DNA from: Hofstenia miamia
Lineage: Eukaryota; Xenacoelomorpha; Acoela; Hofsteniidae
Direction of reading: 5' to 3'
DNA length: 64,000 nucleotides
Assembly: GCA_900660155.1 (NCBI GenBank)
Contig: CABFPE010000010.1
Location: forward strand, 513,665 to 577,664
This document shows positions 1-13,469 of this stretch, piece by piece. Made by a program: the position numbers and the translations under genes. Within the stretch, counting starts at the first letter, position 1, and the number at the start of each line of letters is the position of its first letter. Under the pieces are notes generated by a model. The model saw only the letters and a list, made by a program, of their open reading frames with translations. It did not search any database and had not been told where the DNA came from.

Positions 1-1689
1 GGGGGGGGGGGCTTTGAGGGTGGGTGCCACACTTTTTATTTCATAATTGGACAAAGGTCAAATATAGGAAGAGGTACACGGTAATTGTTTTTACTGCGGT
101 CTAAAGATTTATCAAGTGGCATACTTTTTATTGAATTGAATGTATTTGAATAAAAATTTGTAAAAAAGCATGTTCTTAAAGCATTGTTTAAACATGTTTA
201 AAATACGAAAAAGTTTTTTTCAATCAGCCCTATTACAATTACTTTCTGAATCATAAATATATTTATAAGGGAATATAACCGTATTAACTTTTTCTAAGAA
301 TAATAAATGGTTCAAATTCAGGTTAACAATACATGTAAGCGTGGTGCTGAATAATCATTTGTTTCAGACTGCACATTTCCAAACTATTATCTCACTAGGT
401 TTTCAATTAAGAAACCTAATTGCTTTTTTGATGATTGGTGATATTTTTGTTTTGATTCTATTGTACACACAATGTCCTGTAACAAAGACTTGATTTACTG
501 ACTTGAGTTATAAACTCTCTTGATAGTTAGTTATTTTTTTCAATGGCGACGCTTTGTTCTTCATACTGTGCGTCTCTGAAAGCGAGCTAACTATCATTGG
601 AGTTTTCTCTAAAAAACATGGCTTTTGTCTCGCCTTCTTTTGTTGATTTCATTGCGGTAAAGTAGTAAACTTTTCATTGAAGCTGTAATTTGCATTAAGT
701 AAAATTCTTTTGTACATTGAAGTTGTTGTTGGCTTAGTAACAATTTCCTGTATTAGTACACGCGGGTTTACGTCATGTTGTTAATTTTGTCTTGAATCCA
801 AATGAAAAATATATTTTTTAAAGTTCAAGTGAAATATTCTTGTCAACTTTGTTCAAGATTTAGTACTCTAAAGAAAAATATATTGATGACTCTTGTCTGC
901 CCATAATCTTTTTTTGACAACTTCATGATTTTCAAGTTAAATTTCGTGATCCGTCGCCTAAAGCTTGACAAGGCGAACCACTTTTTTTATTCTGCCTATT
1001 TTTGCCTTTAATGTCAAAATGCAATCATATAAAAATAGCAGTTTTCTTGACTTAATTTCCTGAAACTTCGATTGTATTTTTGCTAAAAATTAATATTCAT
1101 TAAATGCTGAGGAATTTGTATACATGTATACATCTACTGTATATATGTATATGTATATAGTTTGGGAGGTCAAACGATATCATTTTGGAAGTTTAGTTTT
1201 TTTGTGTTAGCAATCATTTATAATAAAATATACATCGAAAGTGAGTATAAGTATAACTTCCATCGCAGTCTGGTTTATATTAACATGGCGGTTCTTAAAT
1301 TTTTTAACAGTCACGTGATCGACATTTTAGTCGTAATAAATTAATTGAAATTAATTCTGCGAAACGCAAGATATTAATTAGGCAAATAAATTTACATCGT
1401 TTGAGTAAAATATATTGACGTCATGTCATTGTAGCTATCATAATTATATAATTTTAGTAAATCAATTAAAACTTAAATTATATTCGCGCACTAAAATTGT
1501 GAAGTAGTATATAATGGCTGTTGGTGCATTATTTTTAATTTAGTCTTATCCACTTCTTGTGCACTAATTGTTTGTAAAATTGAGTTTTAAATAGCATGCT
1601 TATGACGTTGCAATTCTTTGTATCTCATTATAACATTTCATTTTAATAGGCGTTTGCATAAAAAATACATTTGTGTTAGGGTTGTCTAT
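1..1689. other. Non-coding stretch, nothing recognised
   Basis: AT-rich sequence beginning with an 11-base G run. Short ORFs are present but none shows family similarity or convincing splice context. I see no gene here. It could be intergenic or an intron of the transporter whose last exon lies at 13282. Confidence 0.5.
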
Positions 1690-1926
1690 CAGTGGCGCTT
1701 TTAGGGCGACCGCCGCCGCCTCCCCCTTTGGGCTGCTGCGAACCCTTAAGAAAAATGTTCTCTTCCTCAAATTTGAAAATAGTTCAATTTAATTCAAGAT
1801 GTCATCAATCGATTGAATTTTGTGTAAGCTTACTTTTGTTCAAAAAACTTTTTGTTTATAATTTTTTTTCTGTAAAACTGGGTGTAACTCCCTTCCCCTG
1901 TTTTAAAAATCCTAAACGCACCTCTG
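1690..1926. mobile_element. hAT-type MITE (237 bp)
   Basis: The left end CAGTGGCGCTTTTAGGG and the reverse complement of the right end, CAGAGGTGCGTTTAGGA, match at most positions and have the CAG start typical of hAT terminal repeats. The flanking 8-mers TTGTCTAT (1682-1689) and TTGTGTAG (1927-1934) agree at 6 of 8 positions, as expected of an old 8-bp target duplication. There is no transposase inside; the proline-rich ORF starting in it is a chance reading of the C-rich end. Confidence 0.6.
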
Positions 1927-2769
1927 TTGTGTAGAACTTTATTGCGCAATCCAAACTCTAAGGTCAATTGCGATGCCAAAACAGTGTTGCACACTTAACG
2001 ATATTTTAACATATTGTAAATTTCTGGAATAGTTAAAAGATTGTTCTTACAGTTTTTACCAAAAAAAACCTGTTATTTAAGTCTTTCAGAAGCATTTAGT
2101 AGTTCCTGAAAATACATGATTGATCATAGCAAATATACGTATCTATGAGCTATGATTGCATTGCTAAACTCAAGGCTTAAAATTGCGTGAATTCAATGTT
2201 TTAAGAACAGGAACTTTTTCACTTATTCTGTTAAATATATATACAAATGTACATCAATGGCGCAGACATTCACGCCAACATTGACCTAACTAGGGTTAAG
2301 GGAGACCTATGAGTGTATAGTAAAATGCAAAATTATTTGAATATTGATTACTTAATATACGTATATCCTCATCTTCAGGTAAATGCTTTGTCTCGAGATG
2401 TTGACGCAATCACAATAATATTTGTTTATTAGTCCCCAATTGAAGTATTGATTCAAAATGGTTTGTCCTGTCTGTTAAACTTTTCTTGGTAAACATGCAT
2501 TTAGCCTGTCATTGTATGAAATAGAATAGAATTGAACATTTTATTACTTTTCAGAGCCCCTCACCTTATTTTTTGTATGCAGCTGAAGACATGTAGATCT
2601 AAGAAAATCGTTATCTTAATTTTTTCAATGTTCAGTACTCTCCATACATCCCTGATATTTTTTGATATTTTGGTCCTCTTTGTATCACTGGGCTTTTCGG
2701 TTTTTTTTTCACAGACATTGTTTAATACAACTATACTTTTAAGAGTATAACGACTTTAAAGTACATATA

Positions 2770-2770
2770 A

Positions 2771-2843
<73 letters not shown>
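2770..2843. repeat. (TA)n / TAAA microsatellite
   Basis: A run of TA dinucleotides interrupted by a short block of TAAA units. Confidence 0.95.
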
Positions 2844-2847
<4 letters not shown>

Positions 2848-5800
2848 GGTTTAAAAAGGCATTCCTGATTAAATTTTTTAAATGTATACTTTTATTTAGT
2901 AGCTCTTTGCTTTATTCCTTTAGTAATTTTTTCGTATAACTTATTCCATGCGGAGGCTTCATTTGTTGGCACCTACTTGCGCTATTTACATTGTTTGCAC
3001 AATATTAATTTATGTATGATGGTTTATTGATACGTTGGTAACTTTGATATGATTAAATGACTTAATTTAAACTCTTTCATGTTGCTTAATTAATATCATA
3101 TATCTAATAGTTTCGAGGTTATTCCACTTTTAAGACTTAAATTACTTGCAAACATTGATTTGGTAGAATTTGCCTTGACTTTCATCCGCTGTATAATGAG
3201 TTTCTACTATTGTTAAATATCACGAGGGTATGTGAAATTTTTCCGTAAATTTTCACAAATTTATTTAGTTTTTACCGCGTTTTGAAACAAAAATCGAGGT
3301 CTCAACTTCTTACAATTTCCTGCAACTTGTTGCTTCAAAAACTTCTATGTGCGTGCCCCGTAATTTAAGATTAAATTTTTGGTTCAATGATCACTACAAT
3401 TTGGGTCTTATATTTACATTTTGTTATGATCTTTTGCTGTAACGTCGAAACAATATAACATCAGAATATGTTTATTAAAATATTTTGTTTGCATGTAGTT
3501 TTCTAATATACACTTCTATAAATTTGCAAATGCATAATAAAAATTTCTTAACTGTGTCAGTTTCCGTTAAAAATTTAGTATTTTTAGAGGGTATGTAGTT
3601 ACAATATCTCCACATCTGAAATCCATTTCCGACACCACTAAACGTTTGTTAATATCTTGTAAATTCCATAAAATGCAAAGTATTCAATTTTAATATCACC
3701 CCATATTTTCATTAAAATATTTCATGAATTTGAAGTACTTAACACTTGCTCAATTTGATGTCCCTGCGAATTCTATTTTTACATTTACGAGTGAATATGT
3801 TACGATCACCTTCAAAACTTAAACAGTAATCAAACATTCTCCGAGTACACTATTTTTATATTCGATTTTATAATGTACTTGAAGAGCAACAACTGAAAAT
3901 CTCCCTAAAATTTTTCAAAGTGTTTTAAAAGTTTTCATCGTAGTCATTTATTTATTTTGAAAGGTCAACAACAGACGGTATCAGTGAAAGTAATTCTCAA
4001 TTCCTTTAGTGAACTTGTGGCTCCTTACGGTATAAAAGTTTCTATTAATGTCTCACTGCTTTTGCAAACTTTTAGAAGTTGCTAAGCAGATTCAAACATA
4101 GTTTTTTATAAATTTTTTAATAATAGTAGAATCAGTTATTCATCCTTAAATTTCCTAATATGATACTCGAGTAGTGGGTATTCAGATAATTTGCGGACCT
4201 TGTTTCAATATGTGGTTCATCCATTTTCTCGTGTATTCTTGAATTACTATGAAATAGTGCGCGGAAAATTGTTTTCCTTGCATGCGCACAATGGCTGTGT
4301 ATGAATTATGTTTAAATAGACTATAGTTGTTGAATTTTGGATTCATAGGATATAAGTGTCTGAGAATTATAAATAACTTGTAATAATTCCTGATTTATGA
4401 GTAAAATTGGCAGTCTTCTCCAAATGATTTCTACTTAATTTACCGCTTAAATATTTAAGACGTTTTCCCGCTATTTAATAATACCTTATTAGACTAGTAT
4501 TGATTATAATGCCCCACCTTCGTTTATATCAAATTATTTGCTCTGTTATTTTACTAGCCCTCAATAAATTTAATGCGTATTTTAAAAATAAGCCGCTTAC
4601 TAGAATGGAGGGAAATACACTACTCTCTTTCCTCTATACCGTCTCTCGCCGCTTGATGCGTAACACATTTGTAGTCACTTCTTCCCAACGGTTAGTCGAT
4701 TATCTAACAGTGCTTCTAAAGGACCCCAAATGCTTAGCTTTTCACCTTCCGCCTGCATTTGGTCCCCTTTCATGGCCGCGGTAAATTTTCATTTTCTCTT
4801 TATATATAAATTAACTGGTATATTTTAGTTTTTTAATTTTTTGTTTTTCATTTGTGGTAATTAAGCTATTTAAATTTTAGTTTTGGTATCTCCATAACTT
4901 CTTATTCTACATTAGAATGTGGGGATTTTGTACAAAATCCAATGTTTTCACAGTTCCTTGTTCTTGTTTTAAGTTCAAAGTTTAAAAATGTTGATTTTTT
5001 GACTTAGTTAATGCTACATCAACATTGTACATCAAATCTAAGCATTTCCTAGAACATAAGCTAATTATTATTTCATTTTTCAAGCATTTTTTTTTTTTGA
5101 ATATCATTTTAAAATACTTTCAAATTCCACTTGAATTTATAGACATTCCCAATTTCAACAAGTTTCTAGTGAGCTCATTAAGATAATTAATTATATCGTA
5201 AAATTTTTTATTTAAGCCAATTATTTACAAGTTTTCATTTTGGATTTTTCATACTAAGTAGCTTTTAAGGTTTTTAAACTTTGAGGAATTCTTAATTTAA
5301 AAAAAATCAAAATGTTCAACCTTTCTCATTTCTATAATTGATTTTGTTTTCTGAAATGTTTGAAACCGCCAAGTTTTTTAAATAGTCATTTCTGAAACAA
5401 CCGTTTTCCCTCCTTTTTTAAAAGATTTTTCTTTGAAGAATTGAGAATTGAAAAATATTTCAACGCTATTTTTTGTATTTTATCAATGATTTTCTTTGGA
5501 TTTGAGAACTCGATCTAAATCATCACAAAGTTTCAAGAAATTAATAAGAAATCCAAAATTTGAGGAATTCCGTTTTGAATAGTAAACTTGAGAAATGCAT
5601 ATTTTTTATATTTTTACATAAATTATTTTAAGCCATATTTTTAAATTTGCATATTCTCTCTTCTAAAGTATATTACGCAAGACTTTTGTCTGTCATTCGT
5701 ATCTAAATAAGTGGCCGTGGTTATGTAATGATCGTCAAATAACTTTGGCCTTCTGGGAGAATGTGAACTAACACCATTTACATTGGAGTCAAGTGAATTG

Positions 5801-8800
5801 AAAAATTGGTGTAGGCTTAGTCTGTATATCAACTGAATATGTGGTCTGCAATCCATGAAGTTTGAGTTATCTTACGAATTTTGATTATTTGAAAAATCGT
5901 TTTTTGACAAATTTTTTAAATTCTTGGAAGTCGTTCAAATATACAAAACTCTAATTTATTTGAACTTCTTGGAAATCGAATTTTATTTAAAAGGCATTGT
6001 AATGGAATTTGTACAGATGCGGTTTTTTTTAATGAAAATGGCATGAATTATTTGATCTTGTTCTCAACTATTTTTAGTTTGTTCAGAAGCCTAATTTCTA
6101 GGACTTACATCAAAAATGGTTAATTTAACGATTTCTCAAAATAGACTTCTGCTTGACATGAACAAAGCCCCCAAAATACTCCATAATTATACACAGCAAT
6201 AATTTCTCTTTGCGTAAAAGAGTTTCTTCTTCCATCCGTAATTACGAATTGTTTGAACTTTAATTATGTCACTAAAACGTAATCGGCTGTCAAATGTTCA
6301 AAAGCGCGTGATTCTTAAGGAAATTTCCATTTTCAGTTAGCTTAGCGAAACCACTCTCTTTGCTGGCTGAGATGCTCTGTTTGCTTTAATAATGGTTTCT
6401 AATATTAAAATTATTTCATTAATTAAAGGGCTAGAGTGCACTTCTTTTTCAATTTTAAAAATTTCTAATGAATTTAGTATACTTCAATTATTTAATTGAG
6501 GTTTACTCTATTTCTTCATTTTTGTGTTCTTACTATGTTCTCAATTCAGTTTATTATTTTTGTAAAAAAAGTAACATGGAAGAAAGTTCCAATGCTATTT
6601 ATTGACAACCAATTAGGTCTTCATTTTAAAGATAAATCTTACAAACAGTTCTAAATTTTCAATTTAATTATAAACTACCAGTTCGAATAAACAAATTGCC
6701 ATTGAGTAGATACTCTCTTGGGGCTTTCAGTGTTAAAATATTGTACCAGCTGCGTCTATTTATTCAAAATAGATTAATTTTTCAGTATATTTTATAATTT
6801 TATATTTTCTAATATTTCTCCTATATTTGATAAAAATAATAATATGTTTTCTAGAATCTATCAAAAAAAATTAATTTTTATTCGAGGTTTCTTTAAAAAG
6901 TTACCAATGATGTCCATGCTTTTCATTTTGTTAGAGGGAGTTCTTCGAAAATTACCATGATTATTTGGAAGATTTTTAATAAATCTTTAAAATATGTAAT
7001 TTATTGCGCTTATCTATCTTTTCCAATATTTTATTCGAAGTCAAAATTTTTGTTACCCAAATCCAATCATGATGAAATTTTTCAATTTTGCTTTTGCCGT
7101 TAAGAAAGTATTTTACGTCAATATTAAAGTAAAATACTACCGGTTTTTTCTATTAAGTCATGAATAATTGTTAGAAATGTGGTTTCTATAATTTATGCAT
7201 AAAAATTGAAACATTTTATTCACGAAAAATTATATGCAAAATATGTCAACTCCGTATTCACAAATTTCAAAACTTGATATAAGANCAGATGTTTCATTTT
7301 ATTAATTGTCTAAGCACAACTTCATCAAAGATCTGTTTATAGTTTTTTTTTATTTTTTGTTGAAAAGATCAGCAAAAACTTCACGGCAACTTGTGGGGCC
7401 GATTTGGGATTCTTTGGATTATGCTGTTTTCAATTATAGGTAATTCACCAATTGTTACTGAAATATCTCTTTGATCATCAAATATTGTTTGAAGAATAGA
7501 AATTTGTAAAATCCCAAAATTTATTAGTTAGCCACTTTCTTAACAATCTTAATTTGTCTCATTAACGGAAAATATAACTAGAATTACAATATAAACAGCA
7601 TAAGACATCATTTTTTGGGAATATATTTTTAAGTTTTACATTTGCTTATTGAAATTTGTTNGTTTCTTAATTTCAGACACCGTCAAGTACCCGACATTCT
7701 TATTTTTATACATCAAAAATTTCTTTTGCTTATGCAATGCAGATGGTTGACTACCCGAAGTGTGGCACTGATGCATATTATTTTAAGCACCCGTTCTAAC
7801 TGAATATATGAATCTACCTTATCGTTTATGTCGGAGTTTAAGCGCGTAACAGAAAACTTTCTAAAGTTTTTTTGAAAAAATGTGTTAATTAGGCCATGTA
7901 AATTATCTCTACTATGTAAAGAAAGTTATGCATTATTAGAAAAAATGGGTCAAACCTTTATCAAAAGATTCGTTTTAAGTATCTGCTGAAAAAACCAAAA
8001 TGCAGTTGCAGGTTTAGAGTCCGGCTGCATTGTCATTAATTTGACGCACTATTTTTCAATTTTTGAAACACAACCGTTTTAACAAATACACTGTTACTCT
8101 TTCAAAGGCAGACCTTTTATTGTACTGCACAAATAATGGATTAGCATGACTTATTAATTTAATCGGCTTAAACAAATAATTTATTCAAACCGCTTGAAAT
8201 CAAAAATTATTTTTCAGTTAAAATCAATTTTCTACAGCCGTTTGAAATGTAAAGTACAACGTTAACTAAATAGATAATGGTTCTATAATTATAGAAATTT
8301 AACTAAAATTATAACTTATATTCTAATTGCGAAGTCTTTGTGTCACATGTTTCTTCTCTAAAGGAAACTAGAAAGTTTTCCTGATCTAAATATATTTCAG
8401 TATTCAAATGCTAATTTCTTATTTTTGTTTACAAATGTTCAAGATGTTTGTAAATACAATGCATTTGGAAAGTAACATGAATGCAATTCCATTTTCGTTT
8501 TTGCTTATTGAGGGCCAACTCTGCTCTGTTATATATCTCGTATCTTGTTCCTGTCAAATTTTGTTATTTTGCGATGCGATCCCCGCCGATCAATTATTCG
8601 GATTTTTCTAGAGTGGTAGTTACCTGCATGAAATACCGATAATATAATAACCTTTGTTTTAAGACATTCTATATCTTTTAATTAACAACTTTGACACATA
8701 AAATGATTTTGCTCAGTTCAGAATATATTTCATTTTTTACAACGAATGTCTAATGTCAAATGAAATTTTGTCACCTATTCTTGTTTTTTTAAAACTGTTT

Positions 8801-9369
8801 CGAAGTTTGATTTGACCAAACTAATTACTTACCAGAAGAAATAACTTTTTATGTTCGATCATCAAAACTTTTCTATGATCTTACATTAATATTAAAATGA
8901 ATTGTTGTATTCTAAAAATTCGTTTTGAGCACCAAAATGTATGAGAGTATTAACAACGATCTTTCCATTTAGTTGGAACTTCCAATAAAAAGTCATAATA
9001 ATAACTTACGTTATAAGAAATTCCAGACTATTGTGGTTACTTTGATGAACTTGTCGAAGTATAATTTGGGTTTACTTAGATCTTGGTATCCACAAATGGT
9101 TACACGTTTGTATTGTCAAGAGCTTGTTTTGAGGTCGTGATCGCTGAAAGTTCCGATTATAGGTTTTGAATAAGAACAGAATCTTCAATGATGTTTATTA
9201 TTCCACATGCCTACATGCTTTGAACAGCATACAAATTCTTAATTACTAGTAAAGCCTTTTTACACCATCGATAAAATAACTATAAATGAATTAAGTTTGT
9301 TGAGCCTTGACTGTTTCAAAACGATTTTCCTCCAAAGATGCTAATAATTTATAGTTTTAAGCTTTGAAT

Positions 9370-9597
9370 CTATTGGATTTTAAAAACCCTTTCATCTTTC
9401 AATATCCATTTGGGCCTTTTGAAGTTTTTAATTTTGCGAGGTGTGATGACACTTGACAATAGCTGGGTGAAAATGCGCAGTGTAGCGTTGAACTTTGGCA
9501 CTGCATTCGTAATTGCATCGACACAATACATGAAAGCTATTAATTCGGGATTGAGATTTTTAACCACCAAATAATGAACAAAACATCTATTAAACAT
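9370..9597 (-). pseudogene. Possible LTR-retroelement pol fossil fragment
   Basis: A 75-codon minus-strand ORF whose spacing of hydrophobic and aromatic residues loosely recalls the segment after the reverse-transcriptase palm in Ty3-like pol proteins (pattern P-x-F-x-x-x-L-x-x-x-T-x-L-L, then a later W and an aliphatic/aromatic end). The resemblance is weak and there is no neighbouring domain, so this would be at most a small isolated relic. It may also be a chance ORF. Confidence 0.2.
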
Positions 9598-10200
9598 TTT
9601 GTTTTTCTTTTGTTCAAGTGTTTCGCTATTGTATTGTTCTCCTGAACTGTTGTTTACAAGAATTTTAATGAAATTTTGTTTGAAAAAGTTCCTCGTTAAT
9701 TTTTACTTCCATTTTTCAACAACTCCAAATTTCCATTTTTTTCAACAGAACAAGTTTTATACGTTCTTCGACCTCTAAATTTTTTTTAAACTAAATTCTA
9801 TAGTATTTATTTTTCAAAAATAATTGAGTTTTTCCTAATCTTTTTGTGTAAATACATAAACAAATTCCCATATGAATATTTCAATATTTTATTTATAATT
9901 GCTTATTCTGAGCAGTTAAACTTTTCCAACAATGATATGGTTTTCGTGATTTTAGCACATTGACTCCCATGTATCCATATATTGGATACATATGTCCCAA
10001 GTGCGCCACGCATTCACATTATTTCAGGTGTTTTTAATCAAAATGATATTTTGATATGGAATGCATTAAAAAATAAATCCATATAATTGTGGTCCCGTGG
10101 GTCAATTCAATAATTTGGCTGTAACAGTCAATGCGTTAATGGTTTTTATTTTGTCTCAACAAATGTTGTCATTTCATCAATGATTTCAGGATCCACAGCA

Positions 10201-10478
10201 TGGTTCCGTGGGGCCGTCTATTCCCATGGGACTCGGACCTCGGATCAAAAATACTCAATGGAATCGGGACCAGTATTGGACTATGACCAAAAATGAAATT
10301 TCTTAGGAGCACGGATTTCAGAATATTACTAATAAATTTTGCTACTTTTGGACAAAATAGAAGTTATGCTATGGGGCCAATGGTAATATGGTATCAGAAA
10401 ATTTCATGGGACTGAGACCGAATCCAATGGGAATAAGTGGACTGGGATCAAGAAAATCCTGGTCCCACAGAACCCTAA
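10201..10478. repeat. TIR repeat, GGTTCTGTGGGACC family, copy a
   Basis: The left end GGTTCCGTGGGGCC is inverted relative to the right end (reverse complement AGGGTTCTGTGGGACC). The interior carries many GGGAC/GTCCC words. The same design recurs at 37746-37922, 38113-38206, 39021-39154 and 62563-62826, which points to a non-autonomous DNA-element family of roughly 130-290 bp. Confidence 0.6.
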
Positions 10479-10944
10479 TTTACACATCTGTATTTCTCAC
10501 CAACTAAATTCATAGTTTGAAAGCAAAGGAGGTTTTTGAATCATAGTAGTCTATAACCTTACCACCTTCAATATTAATGACTTTTTTTAAATGTTTTAAT
10601 TTCAAACGTAGGCCGTCAGATTTTATCCCCGTCGAATTCAACTTTCAGTTCTTTGGTATTCATTTTGAGGTCCAATCATTTGTTGTCAATGGGGTCCTAA
10701 TTTTAAGCTGCTTAAATGCTTACATATTTAAATCTTAGATTTTCAATATTGTATACAAATAAAGTTTTTATGCATCTAAATTTTAAAATTTGTTTACACG
10801 TTGCAACGCGGATAACCACTAAATACTAAGAATAATGTTTTTCGTATCTGATTTTGTTGAAGTAACAAATATCAATTTTATAATACCAGTGTCTTTGAAT
10901 ATACTAATTAATCCATTTAACTTAACACGAATTTTCTCAATTTT

Positions 10945-11149
10945 AGCTCTCGTCTCTACCGAAAATCAGCGCGGTGGAGAGTTATAAATATCTTGAAATC
11001 ATACTAAAACAGGCGAAATCAGCTGCACATAAGGCCTGCCTTTTAATGAAAGATCAAGAATGCATTGAGCTTGAGTTTTTACCTTCTTACTATTTTATGA
11101 AAAAAACTAGTGAACACTCAACAATATTGCTTCAAATCTACTTGCTTTA
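10945..11149 (+). other. Unrecognised ORF after a splice-acceptor-like site
   Basis: The polypyrimidine-AG at 10930-10944 is followed by about 67 open codons rich in K, L and S, ending at TAG. I do not recognise the product. It could be a relic exon or a retroposon scrap, or it could be chance. No partner exon was found nearby. Confidence 0.15.
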
Positions 11150-12759
11150 GAAAAATCAGGAAGCCTTAACCAGACAATAAGTGCTTGAAACGATTCAAAG
11201 ATTTTAGGCAAAAATATCTGCTTAATCAAAATTGACATTAAAATATCTGGGCAAAACATTCATTAGCCAATGAAAATTCAAGTATTTTCTTCAACTTCTT
11301 AATTGATGTTGAACGCTTCTTCTCTATCATTGGCTACAATTTAATTAAGGGCACACTAATACAATTGCTGAATCCAAGTTACAGACCTTTTTCAATCAGA
11401 ACCTAGAATTGACGCAGTCGGTGTATCATCCATAGCCAAAGATTGAAGAACTCTTAAGTGAATCTAAAGTCTCACTTTCACCTAAGTCGGTTTTTTTCAA
11501 TTATGAATCTAGAAATAAAAATAATTGATTTTTTTAAATCAATAAATATAAAATTCAATATTTTTACACCTCTGTGGCCCACTATAAAAGGTGCCTATAG
11601 GCTTTGGACTCTTTGGAGTAAGACCTATAATGACCACATCGTGGATGAGTGTTGATGATGAATAGACACTGCTTGGATGATTTAGGAGGTCACCGTTAAT
11701 TAATTAGATGGTTGATGTATCTCTCAGGTGGTATTGAGATTTATGTTTTATAATAAGTAAGTTATTGGCGCCATTTCTGTGTTCTTTTAAGACAATAATC
11801 GCTTTGCAACGGCGCACATTTCATAATATCTTCACGCTGTCAAGGCAAATGAACGATTGGTTTTTAATTGTGTTGCATACACTTTAATTGTTCCCAATAC
11901 CAGTGCTATGACGTCAACCGTTGTTGAACTATCTATTCTCAACTGACGCGGAATGTCTCTCATTTTTTATCCTCAGTGAAGCAATTAGGCTTACAATTTA
12001 TAGGCGTTGTTTTTCATCATTGTGCAAACTTTTTGCAAAACTCTGCCACCCTTTTCACGCTTGGAACCCTGGTGAGAAACAGAAATATATTTTTAACCGT
12101 TAGCTCCACCTTTGTTTGACAAGGAATCCTTTGAAACTGGCAAGTGGAGATTTTTAGCAGTTGGGTAACTCCTGTGTTCACTGTGAAAGCATTGGAAATT
12201 GGTGTTTTTGTGCCTCACCTCTATTTTAATTAATTTAAGATATATTTATACAAACCCATTTATCCCATTCTTCTTCTAATTCTATGTGAAATGTTGCACA
12301 ACAAAGACCTAGATTTTCTATCTACTTAGTAAAACAATTGTAGCTGATCACAAAAACAAGCAAACATTAGAATAACTATTGTTTTTCATACACTTTTATT
12401 CTGTGCCTAACAGCTCCAATCAAATTCTTTCATTGTCTCTATCCTTCAACTTTATCATCTTTACATTTGGATTATTATTGTTATAGATTATCCTTTTAAA
12501 TTTTATTATGCAATTGCGACTATTTGATGGTGTCGAGACAATGTACTAGATACCACATCAGTATTTGTTTCCGATTTATAAGTTTTCTTTTTGAAGAAAT
12601 AATAATTACACTGGGTATCAGAGCTGGGGGTGGTCCGGTTCGGACTTCGGTTCTCAATCATTGCGGTCCTATCGGTCCGAGATTTTCTTAAGATTGTATG
12701 CAAATTTAGGTAGTTTATCATTCTTTTTCAATAGATTGTATTCACATATTTATATATAC

Positions 12760-12801
<42 letters not shown>

Positions 12802-13281
12802 ACATATATTTATATATGTTCTTACTAATAATACTACATGCGAATTTTTTTGAAAAATTTACATGTATATTCAAACCCTATATATGTTAAATCCCATATA
12901 TTGCGCGCCAGTTTTTGTACTTTTTTTTATTTACTAGAAAAATCAAATTTTTCAGAAAATATGAAACTTAGAACTAAATTTTTATTTAATTGAAAAAATT
13001 TCTTGAAAAAATTCAAGGATTTTTTGGCAATGTTTATCAATACTTTTGCTCCGTTATTGAATTTTTGTATTTTCATTTTGATATTAATAGAAAATCATGT
13101 TTTTATCTCTTAATAAAGAAAGGCTGATTTAAAAGTCCAATTGGATTTCCATTTTCACAACTTCATTATTTTAACATATATGTCATCATTTAATGTCCAT
13201 GTACACTTCAAAAGCAATATTCTAATGTTACTTTGTTTGTGACAGTCACTGTAATTTAGGGTTCTATTTCTGATTACATAG
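11150..13281. other. Non-coding stretch upstream of transporter exon
   Basis: AT-rich DNA with no recognisable exon. It includes a complex TA/CATA microsatellite at 12750-12818 and a C/G-rich patch (12615-12690) with CGGTTCGGAC-type words, which are also seen near 21765-21840. If the transporter has further exons, they lie here or to the left, but I could not recognise them. Confidence 0.45.
12750..12818. repeat. TA/CATA microsatellite
   Basis: A dinucleotide TA run with interspersed ACATA units and a palindromic overall look. Confidence 0.9.
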
Positions 13282-13469
13282 TATATTTTGTATTTGCTAT
13301 TCCAAGTTTGATTGCATCAGTGGCCACTTTTCTCTACCTACCAGAAACAAAAGGAAAAAATTTACCAGAATCCTTTGAAGAAGTGTTTTCAAAAGAAGAC
13401 TTGAGCCATAAAAGAAGCAGATATTATTCAAGACTATCAGTGGTACATGAGCCGAATCTCATCAATTGA
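13282..13469 (+). CDS. SLC22-like MFS transporter, terminal exon
   Basis: This exon encodes the C-terminus of a major facilitator superfamily transporter of the SLC22 (organic cation/anion/carnitine) type, which moves small organic solutes across the plasma membrane. After the acceptor at 13280-13281 the phase-1 frame reads a hydrophobic stretch (YFVFAIPSLIASVATFLYL), which fits the twelfth transmembrane helix. The signature LPETKGKNLPESFEEV follows directly; PETKG-x-x-LPE is the hallmark after TM12 in this family. The cytoplasmic tail of about 35 residues is basic and serine/tyrosine-rich and ends at TGA (13467-13469). The earlier exons were not found with confidence; an ORF at 2532-2750 is a weak candidate. 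No AATAAA is visible in the next 150 bases. Substrate cannot be inferred, and a sugar-transporter or SV2-type MFS member is a less likely alternative. Confidence 0.8.

Larger units (their letters stand above)
1927..10200. other. Non-coding stretch with microsatellite
   Basis: AT-rich intergenic or intronic DNA. It holds the (TA)n/(TAAA)n tract at 2770-2843 and two isolated N calls (7285, 7662). A 72-codon hydrophobic ORF at 2532-2750 follows a good-looking acceptor and is discussed in the findings as a possible transporter exon. A minus-strand ORF at 9370-9597 is listed separately. I recognise nothing else. Confidence 0.45.

Noticed and set aside
4500-4784. 94-codon plus-strand ORF
   Set aside because: No splice context, family motif or neighbouring exon; likely chance.
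12506-12721. 71-codon minus-strand ORF
   Set aside because: Overlaps a CGGTCC-type repeat patch and a microsatellite flank, which explain its odd composition.
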